The notes under the pieces are model-generated. The model did not search any database. It was not told the origin of the DNA and worked only from the letters and a program-made list of their open reading frames with translations. A DNA stretch of 9,552 nt from Chthoniobacterales bacterium (GTDB lineage Bacteria; Verrucomicrobiota; Verrucomicrobiia; Chthoniobacterales; UBA6821), in assembly GCA_021733705.1 (NCBI GenBank), contig JAIPKF010000045.1:1-9552 (forward strand). Direction: 5' to 3'. Of the stretch, positions 1-5,598 are shown one piece after another; the stretch's first letter is position 1; every line of letters starts with the position of its first letter. The translations under genes and the position numbers were made by a program.

Positions 1-1
1 G

Positions 2-610
2 ATGACCAATGAGGAGCTCTTTCTAGCACGGCGCTTGGCAGAGGCCCTTTCCATCAAACTCGTTGATATACGTCCTCGCCCTCAGGAAGGGGATCAGTTT
101 TTAATCTCTTCTGATGGTAATCCCAATACGCGTGGAGCTCAGTTGCTTGGCCTTACAGGGGAAGAACCTGGTGGTCGTCTTCAGGAGATTCAAGATGGAA
201 TCACTTCAGGAAAAATTACCTCTCTTCTCTCCTTACACGAAAATGCTCTTTCTTGCGGAATTAGTGCCACTGCTCTTGAAAAATTAAAAAATTTAATTGT
301 GATCGATATTCTTCCTAGTGCCACAACGGCCCTTGCCTCCTATATTCTTCCTGGCTGTGCACCAGCAGAGAAGCGAGGCTCTATGATTAATATTCATGGA
401 CATCTTCAACGCTTGAACCAGGCTATTCAACCTCCTGGTGAGGCCCGTGATGATTGGGAAATCCTTCGAGATTTATTAGAACTCATCACTCATTCTCCAG
501 GCCCTACGAGTATAGAAGAACTTTTTAGCCAAATGGCTTCTGAGATTTCTCCGTTTGAAGGCCTCAATCTTGGTAAAGTTGGAGATCTTGGAGTTGCTTT
601 GATCAAGTAA
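2..610 (+). CDS. nuoG: NADH-quinone oxidoreductase subunit G, C-terminal part (5' end outside window)
   Basis: This is the C-terminal ~202 residues of a molybdopterin-oxidoreductase-like protein, best read as subunit G of NADH:quinone oxidoreductase (complex I), part of the peripheral arm facing the cytoplasm. The supporting region is at residues ~105-160: the ILPG segment, AEKRGSMINIHGHLQRL, and then PPGEARDDWEILRDL. This matches the NuoG pattern AEK-G-[FS]-N-EGR-QR followed by P-GEAR-DW-IL-DL. The ATG at base 2 is probably internal, since NuoG is usually 600-900 residues and the N-terminal FeS domains are absent. The gene ends in TAA and is followed by a hairpin and a convergent gene, so nuoH does not follow as it usually does. 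Another molybdopterin-family oxidoreductase is the main alternative. Confidence 0.8.
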   Translation: MTNEELFLARRLAEALSIKLVDIRPRPQEGDQFLISSDGNPNTRGAQLLGLTGEEPGGRLQEIQDGITSGKITSLLSLHENALSCGISATALEKLKNLIVIDILPSATTALASYILPGCAPAEKRGSMINIHGHLQRLNQAIQPPGEARDDWEILRDLLELITHSPGPTSIEELFSQMASEISPFEGLNLGKVGDLGVALIK

Positions 611-660
611 GCGCTCTTGTCGTCGGAATATAGTCGATGAACTGAAGACATATAGCTCCC

Positions 661-698
661 TTCTAGAAGCAGTAACTTCGAGTGGCCTGCTTCTGGAA
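661..698 (+). terminator. Stable hairpin after nuoG, possible terminator without U-tract
   Basis: Bases 661-672 (TTCTAGAAGCAG) pair with 687-698 (CTGCTTCTGGAA). The stem is 12 bp with one G-U wobble and a 14-nt loop. It lies 51 bp after the nuoG stop, facing the convergent xfp gene. Neither strand shows a T-run after the stem, so it is not a canonical intrinsic terminator. It may protect the 3' end of the mRNA or act bidirectionally. Confidence 0.4.
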
Positions 699-786
699 AC
701 ATGATATCACCTAGTTTTTCAGATGAAGTAATGAGTAACTAGTAAATATAAACCCATAGCTCCTCTGTTATAGTAATTTGACTATA

Positions 787-962
787 CCCGCATATTTCAC
801 ACTAAATCTATTACGGCTTGTGGAAAGCTCATCATTACTGCGTTGGTCTCGAATTGTGATTTGGGCGGTATGTACTCATACAGCCCGGCATCAAAATGCT
901 CGTCTGCCTTGCCCCATCAGCCCTCGCAGATTCCTCGTCACGATCAGTATGAAATACCCGGG
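787..962 (+). repeat. 176-bp palindromic repeat, copy 1
   Basis: It runs from CCCGCATATTTCA to TGAAATACCCGGG. It aligns without any gap to the reverse complement of copy 2 (5335-5510), with about 108 of 176 identical bases by hand count; the best blocks are element positions 1-13, 51-67, 91-99, 121-140 and 151-170. The ends are inverted repeats around TATTTCATACTGATC; the left end is the more diverged. In the frame whose codon boundary falls at 962 the copy is fully open, and the frame runs from after a stop at 774 past the copy. No clear target-site duplication is seen (TATA before, TTAA after). It lies outside any gene I can recognise. Confidence 0.85.
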
Positions 963-968
963 TTAAAA

Positions 969-991
969 TTCTCTAAGAAAATATTGAGAGT
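969..991 (-). terminator. Weak putative terminator of the xfp operon
   Basis: Directly after the xfp stop, the minus strand reads CTCTCAA, a short loop, TTAGAG, then AATTTTAA. The stem has four pairs plus two after a bulge, and the T-stretch is poor, so this is only a candidate. Confidence 0.25.
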
Positions 992-3355
992 CTATGCTCT
1001 CCATTTCCAATCACGTATTTCCGGCATATCTTCACCATGTTTATTGATGTATTCATGGTGTTCAATGAGTTTTTCTTTCATTTTTTGTTTGAGATAAATT
1101 CCGGAGTTATCTTGGAGATTTGATCGATTGATTGCTTCGATCACAAGGTGAAAACGATCTAATTCGTTAAGCACAGTCATGTTGAAAGCTGTTGTAATAG
1201 TTCCTTCCTCTTTGTAGCCACGGACATGAAAGTTTTGATGATTGGTACGGCGATAGATCAGGCGATGAAGGAGCCATGGATAACCATGAAAAGCAAAGAT
1301 AACTGGTTTTTCTTGAGTGAAGAGATCATCAAAATCAGAATCGCTAAGCCCGTGGGGGTGCTCTGTTGGTGGTTGAAGCTTCATAAGATCAACTACATTG
1401 ACAACACGGATTTTGAAGTTAGGCAGGTATTCTCGTAGAATTGAAACAGCAGCCATTGTTTCGAGTGTTGGAACATCACCACAACATCCCATGACAAGAT
1501 CTGTTTTACCTCCTTGATCGTTACTAGCCCAATTCCAAATACTGATTCCCTCAGTACAGTGCTTGATGGCTTTCTCCATGGTGAGCCATTGAGGAGAGGG
1601 ATGTTTGCCAGCAATAACTACATTGACATTGTGCCGACTCCGCAAACAATGATCCATTATCGAGAGAAGGCAGTTACCATCTGGTGGAAGATAGACACGT
1701 ACAATCTTCGCTTTTTTATTGATGACGTGATCGATGAAACCAGGATCCTGATGGCTGAAGCCATTGTGATCTTGTCGCCATACATGAGAAGAAAGGAGGT
1801 AATTTAAAGATGCAATCTTACTACGCCATGGTAATTCTGAACTTACCTTGAGCCATTTTGCATGCTGATTAAACATCGAATCAATAATATGAATGAACGC
1901 TTCATAGCAGTTGAAAAGTCCGTGACGACCTGTGAGTAAGTATCCTTCGAGTAATCCTTCACATTGATGCTCACTCAACACTTCGATCACGCGTCCGGTG
2001 GGTGCAAGAAATTCATCATTTGGTAATGTTTCTCCCATCCACTGACGTTGGGTAACCTCAAATACTGCTCCCAAACCATTAGAAAGGTTTTCGTCAGGAC
2101 TAAAAACACGAAAATTCTTTTCCTCCTCATTGAAGGCAATAACGTCTCGTAAAAAAGGTCCCAAAATACGTGTATCACCTTCTCCTTGTATTCCTGGATG
2201 ATTCACATCAATGGCATAATCTCGAAAATCAGGCATCCGTAAATCGGTGAGGAGTCTCCCTCCATTAGCATGAGGATTAGACCCCATGCGGCGTTCACCT
2301 TGGGGTGCGAGCTCTTGAAGTTCTAGACGTAGACGACCATGCTCATCAAAAAGTTCTTCAGGTTTGTAGCTCTTTAACCAATCTTCTATGAGTTGAAGGT
2401 GATGAGGGTGTGTTGCAGGATGAGTGATGGGAACTTGGTGGGAATGGAAAGTGCCTTCATTCAGCACTCCCTCTATTTCTTTGGGGCCTGTCCATCCTTT
2501 CGGTGACTTAAGAATGATCATAGGCCAGAGAGGACGCTTTATTTTCTTAGAAAGGAGTGCTTCTTCCTTGATTTTTTTTATCTCTTCAATGATGCACTCG
2601 AGTGTAGAAGCCATCGCCTCATGCATCTGTGCAGGATCTTCCCCTTCCACAAAATAAGGAGTCCATCCGTAACCACGAAATAGTTTCTCTAATTCCATAG
2701 GTGAAATTCGAGCCAGAATGGTGGGATTAGCTATTTTATAACCATTAAGATGAAGAATAGGAAGGACGACCCCATCGGTTGAGGGATTGAGAAATTTATT
2801 GGAATGCCAGGCCGTTGCAAGAGCTCCTGTTTCTGCCTCTCCGTCTCCAACAACGCAGGCTACAAAAAGATCTGGATTATCGAGTGCTGCCCCAAAGGCA
2901 TGACTTAACGAATAGCCAAGCTCTCCTCCTTCATGAATAGAGCCAGGACATTCAGGAGAAACATGACTGGGGATTCCTCCAGGAAACGAGAATTGACGAA
3001 AGAGTTTTTGAAGACCCTCCTCATCCTGGCTGATATTGGGATAAATCTCGCTATAGGTCCCTTCCAAATAGGTATTACCCACAAGTGCTGGGCCTCCATG
3101 ACCAGGGCCAGAAATATATAGCATGTTGAGATCATATTTCTTGATAATCCGATTCAGATGCACGTAAATAAAATTTTGTCCCGGAGTGGTTCCCCAGTGA
3201 CCTAGGAGCATTTTTTTTATATCGGTGGGAGCTAGTGGTCTTTTAAGGAGTGGATTATCTGCAAGGTAAATCTGCCCTACAGATAGATAATTAGCCGCTC
3301 TCCAGTAAGCATCAATCTTATGGAGGAGTTCTTGTGAAAGGATATTTTTTTTCAT
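992..3355 (-). CDS. xfp: Xylulose-5-phosphate/fructose-6-phosphate phosphoketolase
   Basis: Thiamine-diphosphate enzyme of the cytoplasm that cleaves xylulose-5-P (and often fructose-6-P) with phosphate to give acetyl-P plus glyceraldehyde-3-P (or erythrose-4-P). At 787 residues it has the usual full length. Visible landmarks are GHWGTTPG (52-59) and GPGHGGPA (83-90) with active-site histidines, SHVSPE (130-135), the family signature EGGELGYSLSHAFGA (142-156), and the ThDP/Mg motif GDGEAETGALATAWHSNKF (170-188). The second half has NLSNGLGAVFE (423-433) and LLEGYLLTGRHG (468-479), which includes a Glu region typical of ThDP activation, then GFSHQDPGF (532-540). The ATG overlaps the ackA stop as ATGA, which fixes the start and implies translational coupling; no Shine-Dalgarno is seen. 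It is last in the phosphatase-ackA-xfp operon. X5P versus F6P preference cannot be read from the sequence. Confidence 0.97.
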   Translation of the reverse strand: MKKNILSQELLHKIDAYWRAANYLSVGQIYLADNPLLKRPLAPTDIKKMLLGHWGTTPGQNFIYVHLNRIIKKYDLNMLYISGPGHGGPALVGNTYLEGTYSEIYPNISQDEEGLQKLFRQFSFPGGIPSHVSPECPGSIHEGGELGYSLSHAFGAALDNPDLFVACVVGDGEAETGALATAWHSNKFLNPSTDGVVLPILHLNGYKIANPTILARISPMELEKLFRGYGWTPYFVEGEDPAQMHEAMASTLECIIEEIKKIKEEALLSKKIKRPLWPMIILKSPKGWTGPKEIEGVLNEGTFHSHQVPITHPATHPHHLQLIEDWLKSYKPEELFDEHGRLRLELQELAPQGERRMGSNPHANGGRLLTDLRMPDFRDYAIDVNHPGIQGEGDTRILGPFLRDVIAFNEEEKNFRVFSPDENLSNGLGAVFEVTQRQWMGETLPNDEFLAPTGRVIEVLSEHQCEGLLEGYLLTGRHGLFNCYEAFIHIIDSMFNQHAKWLKVSSELPWRSKIASLNYLLSSHVWRQDHNGFSHQDPGFIDHVINKKAKIVRVYLPPDGNCLLSIMDHCLRSRHNVNVVIAGKHPSPQWLTMEKAIKHCTEGISIWNWASNDQGGKTDLVMGCCGDVPTLETMAAVSILREYLPNFKIRVVNVVDLMKLQPPTEHPHGLSDSDFDDLFTQEKPVIFAFHGYPWLLHRLIYRRTNHQNFHVRGYKEEGTITTAFNMTVLNELDRFHLVIEAINRSNLQDNSGIYLKQKMKEKLIEHHEYINKHGEDMPEIRDWKWRA

Positions 3356-4512
3356 AAATGAAAGATGCGGTAAACAGAACGAGCAATCATCAGCTCTTCG
3401 TTTGTAGGAATCATATGCACGGCAATGCGACTGTCCTGAGAACTAACCAAGGATCCCGTTGTTTGGTTTGCCTCTTTATTAAGATGAAGACCTAGAAATT
3501 CTAATCCTCTGCAAATACGTTCGCGAATGACTGGAGCATTTTCGCCTATGCCACCACTAAAAACCAGGGTATCTAAACCGCCAAGGGCAGCAGTATAAGC
3601 ACCAATCCATTTTTTTGTTTGATAACAAAAAAACTCTACTGCTTGAGCAGCTCGAATATCTTTTTTTTCTAATGCAAGTAACTCACTCATGTTGGAACTT
3701 GTTTCTGAAATACCAAGCAGACCTGATTGTTTATTGACCATTTTAAAAAAAGCGTCGGTTGTCATCTGTTCTGTTTGTTCCAGGTAGCGTGCTATGCCAG
3801 GATCTAAATCTCCAGAGCGGGAGCCCATGACTAATCCTGAAGTAGGAGTAAAACCCATGCTTGTATCGATGCTTTTACCATGATGCACTGCAGCTAGACT
3901 CGCTCCATTCCCTAAATGAGCAAGAATAACACGACCTTGGGAACCTTTTTTTTGAGATAATTCTTCCATGAGATATTCATAGGAGAGGCCATGAAATCCG
4001 TAACGCTCGAGTCCCTTGTTCAGATAATGTCGAGGAAGGGGGAGTAGCTTTGCAACTTGTGGCATTGTCTGATGAAAGGAAGTATCAAAACAGGCGTATT
4101 GATCAAGATGAGGAGACTGATGTAAGAATGCCTCAATGAGTTTGAGTTCCTGTGGCAAATGATCAGGTGCATAGGGCTTTAGAGCATGCAGCTCTTGGAG
4201 TAAGGATGTATCAATACGTTGCGGCGTACGATGAGACATTCCATGAACGATACGATGACCGATGATTGTTTCGCTGCAGAGTACCTTTTGACTCTCTAGC
4301 CAATCGAGAAAGAAGGAAGCAGCTGTTTCGTAGTTAGTGACTGAAATTGTATCAACGATATGTGGTTTTTCTCCCTTTTTTTGGAAAAAAAAAGAGGCGC
4401 TTTCTTGATTCAGATTCTGAATTTTTCCGTGAAATAAGAGTTCAGCATGTTGATAAAGGGCAAACTTAATGCTCGAGGACCCAACGTTGATACAAAGAAC
4501 TCGGATGCTCAT
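3352..4512 (-). CDS. ackA: Acetate kinase
   Basis: Converts acetyl-phosphate plus ADP to acetate plus ATP in the cytoplasm (reversible), the expected partner of phosphoketolase. The 386 residues carry the ASKHA-fold acetate kinase motifs: INVGSSSIKF (8-17), GHRIVHG (85-91) with the conserved Arg, FDTSFHQTMP (142-151) with the catalytic Asp143, YGFHGLSYEY (171-180), HLGNGASLAAV (199-209), GFTPTSGLVMGSRSGDLDPG (220-239) with Arg232, FSGGIGENAPVIRERIC (318-334), and TNEELMIA (370-377) with the metal-binding Glu. All catalytic positions are present. It is slightly shorter than the ~400-residue norm, and the stretch after VHG (MSHRTPQ) departs from the common GGE/GGD pattern. It lies 10 bp after the phosphatase gene and overlaps xfp by 4 bp. 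The gene holds several A/T homopolymers of 7-9 bases. Confidence 0.96.
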   Translation of the reverse strand: MSIRVLCINVGSSSIKFALYQHAELLFHGKIQNLNQESASFFFQKKGEKPHIVDTISVTNYETAASFFLDWLESQKVLCSETIIGHRIVHGMSHRTPQRIDTSLLQELHALKPYAPDHLPQELKLIEAFLHQSPHLDQYACFDTSFHQTMPQVAKLLPLPRHYLNKGLERYGFHGLSYEYLMEELSQKKGSQGRVILAHLGNGASLAAVHHGKSIDTSMGFTPTSGLVMGSRSGDLDPGIARYLEQTEQMTTDAFFKMVNKQSGLLGISETSSNMSELLALEKKDIRAAQAVEFFCYQTKKWIGAYTAALGGLDTLVFSGGIGENAPVIRERICRGLEFLGLHLNKEANQTTGSLVSSQDSRIAVHMIPTNEELMIARSVYRIFHL

Positions 4513-4522
4513 GGTTGAGTTG

Positions 4523-5125
4523 TCATAAATGACTCGTGTCGTTCCAGAGGCGAATAATAGGTTCTAAAAGACCATGTTCATACCCAAGAATACTCAGGCT
4601 AGCAGTACTCAAAAGGTAAAAGCGACCATCCTCAGGAGGTAGTCCTAGCCATCTTGTAGCTAGCATTCTTAGAATATGGCCATGCGCAAAAAAAAGTATA
4701 TCTCCTGGTGCCTCTTGCTGGAGTGATGCGATTTTTTGGATGAGTTGATCACAGCGTGCTGCAACTTGATTAGGAGATTCACCTCCTGGGCACCCATCCT
4801 TAAAAATAAGCCATGTTGGATTTTGTTGATGAATGTTATTGGTGGTCAATCCTTCATAGTCACCATAATTCCACTCTAGTAAAAGTGGCTCTGGTTTTAC
4901 GACATGCTCCAAACCGGCTAAAGCGGCTGTCTTCATAGCACGCTGCAAAGGACTCGAAAAAACATGAGCAAAGATTTTTTTTTGAAGACGTTTTCCCAGT
5001 TGTTTGGCATTGTTTTCTCCCTTTGAAGTGAGCGGTAAATCGGTGCGACCAGTATGTTGGCCTGAAAGACTCCAAGCTGTTTCACCGTGACGAGCAAGAG
5101 AGATTTGAGGAAGGTTGGATGTCAT
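4523..5125 (-). CDS. Histidine phosphatase superfamily protein (phosphoglycerate-mutase-like sugar phosphatase)
   Basis: A 200-residue cytoplasmic phosphatase of the histidine (branch 1) superfamily. The phospho-acceptor motif is LARHGETAW (10-18, His13). The rest of the catalytic pocket is Arg62 in SSPLQRA, Glu84 in EWNYGDYEG and His148 in FFAHGHILR. The segment SLSGQHTGRTDLPLT (19-33) recalls yeast SHB17, a sedoheptulose-1,7-bisphosphatase with a closely similar stretch after RHG. The lack of a longer insert argues against a true cofactor-dependent phosphoglycerate mutase. It is the first gene of the operon with ackA and xfp, so a role on sugar phosphates that feed phosphoketolase is a reasonable inference; a general phosphatase is equally possible. 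Start: ATG at 5125, with no clear Shine-Dalgarno. Confidence 0.9.
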   Translation of the reverse strand: MTSNLPQISLARHGETAWSLSGQHTGRTDLPLTSKGENNAKQLGKRLQKKIFAHVFSSPLQRAMKTAALAGLEHVVKPEPLLLEWNYGDYEGLTTNNIHQQNPTWLIFKDGCPGGESPNQVAARCDQLIQKIASLQQEAPGDILFFAHGHILRMLATRWLGLPPEDGRFYLLSTASLSILGYEHGLLEPIIRLWNDTSHL

Positions 5126-5184
5126 AAATGATAAATATTCAGGTATTCATTGACTCTAAGATAGCTGCCCAACGGGGGGCTTTT

Positions 5185-5535
5185 CTACCCTTCATAGTGT
5201 TCCATATGGCGAATAAGACGACCAGAACCTTTATTAAGATTGTTATCAAGACGCGCCGCATCTTTAGGAAATTTATCAATAGCTGTGCAGGAGCAGAGCA
5301 TTCCAATGATAAAAAATAAAAAAAATCTCCTAAACCCTGATATTTCATACTGATCGTCATGAGGAGGCCGCGAAGGCTGATGAGGTAAGGCGAGCGATGA
5401 AGTCTGACGACGGCTGTGTGTGTGCACGCTGCCCGAGGAAGGCTTCGAGATCAACGCAGTATCCATCTGGCTTTGCGGCTTTCGTAGGTGATCGGTATGA
5501 AATATTCGAGTAAAGTAATATTGGTTTTTTTGCAT
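5185..5535 (-). CDS. Small lipoprotein gene interrupted in frame by repeat copy 2
   Basis: The 116-codon frame begins ATG (5535), coding MQKNQYYF, then runs through 60 codons that are repeat copy 2 plus a 4-bp duplication, and then resumes with FRRFFLFFIIGMLCSC and a polar tail ending in EHYEG. Removing 180 bp joins the two parts as MQKNQYYFRRFFLFFIIG followed by MLCSC. That is a textbook lipoprotein signal peptide: basic n-region, hydrophobic core, and LCSC as lipobox with Cys about residue 23. The predicted uninterrupted protein is 56 residues. I do not recognise the family or know its function. As it stands, the signal peptide lies ~68 residues inside the protein, so export may be impaired and the gene may be a pseudogene. 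Its stop is 59 bp before the phosphatase start, so it could be first in that operon. It diverges from cydA. Confidence 0.6.
   Translation of the reverse strand: MQKNQYYFTRIFHTDHLRKPQSQMDTALISKPSSGSVHTHSRRQTSSLALPHQPSRPPHDDQYEISGFRRFFLFFIIGMLCSCTAIDKFPKDAARLDNNLNKGSGRLIRHMEHYEG
5331..5334. repeat. Left target-site duplication of repeat copy 2 (TAAA)
   Basis: TAAA lies directly before the CCCTGATATTTC end of copy 2 and recurs directly after its other end at 5511-5514. Element plus one TAAA is 180 bp, which is 60 codons; removing it restores an intact lipoprotein frame. That makes a real duplication more likely than chance, although four A/T-only bases alone are weak evidence. Confidence 0.5.
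5335..5510 (-). repeat. 176-bp palindromic repeat, copy 2 (inside lipoprotein gene)
   Basis: Same length as copy 1 and inverted relative to it. The ends are CCCTGATATTTCATACTGATC on the plus strand and CTCGAATATTTCATACCGATC on the minus strand. Similarity between the arms continues inward for some 55-60 bp (for example GGCCGCGAAGGCTGATGAGG against GCCGCAAAGCCAGATGG), so the whole element can fold back as an imperfect hairpin. It is visibly richer in G+C than its surroundings. It is free of stops in the frame that the lipoprotein uses, and also in the mirror frame on the plus strand, which ends GDRYEI. No transposase is encoded, so any movement must depend on another system. Confidence 0.9.
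5511..5514. repeat. Right target-site duplication of repeat copy 2 (TAAA)
   Basis: Matches 5331-5334 on the other side of copy 2. On the coding (minus) strand the duplicated tetramer reads TTTA. Confidence 0.5.
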
Positions 5536-5569
5536 CGCTGAAAAATGAATATTTAAAAAAAAGATGCAA
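5530..5569. promoter_or_regulatory. Spaced inverted repeat TTGCATC/GATGCAA in the divergent promoter region
   Basis: TTGCATC (5530-5536) and GATGCAA (5563-5569) are perfect 7-bp inverted repeats separated by 26 bp. They lie between the lipoprotein start and the cydA -10 box. They could be an operator pair or an RNA stem; I do not recognise them as an FNR or ArcA site. Confidence 0.3.
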
Positions 5570-5575
5570 TATAAT
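5570..5575 (+). promoter_or_regulatory. Candidate -10 box of the cydAB promoter
   Basis: A perfect TATAAT lies 23 bp before the cydA ATG in the 63-bp divergent gap. No good -35 hexamer stands 16-18 bp upstream (the region is AT-rich, GAATAT-like), so the promoter may need an activator. A run of T/A bases follows. Confidence 0.4.
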
Positions 5576-5598
5576 TTTAATTCTGTCAGGGTGTACCA

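Larger units (their letters stand above)
611..991. other. Convergent intergenic region (nuoG tail to xfp tail)
   Basis: This 381-bp gap between two convergent genes holds no gene I can support. It contains a strong hairpin (661-698), a short AT-rich inverted repeat (TATAGT at 769-774 with ACTATA at 781-786), repeat copy 1 (787-962) and a weak hairpin just after the xfp stop (971-990). The open frames that cross 777-1097 come from the repeat and from the antisense of xfp. Confidence 0.7.

Noticed and set aside
783..966. Target-site duplication around copy 1 (TATA before, TTAA after)
   Set aside because: Only two of four bases agree in A/T-only sequence, which is not distinguishable from chance.
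778..1097. Plus-strand ORFs across copy 1
   Set aside because: They consist of repeat sequence plus antisense of the xfp end. There is no independent coding evidence or start signal.
5166..5186. GCCC-AACGGG-GGGC followed by TTTTCT on the plus strand as a terminator
   Set aside because: The stem is only 4 bp and no plus-strand transcript is expected to arrive there.
5290..5348. Lipoprotein starting at the ATG in the repeat end (MKYQGLGD) joined by slippage on the T8 run to the LFFIIGMLCSC frame
   Set aside because: It needs a +1 slip, has no ribosome-binding site, and gives a poor n-region. The in-frame ATG at 5535 plus insertion explains the sequence without any slip.
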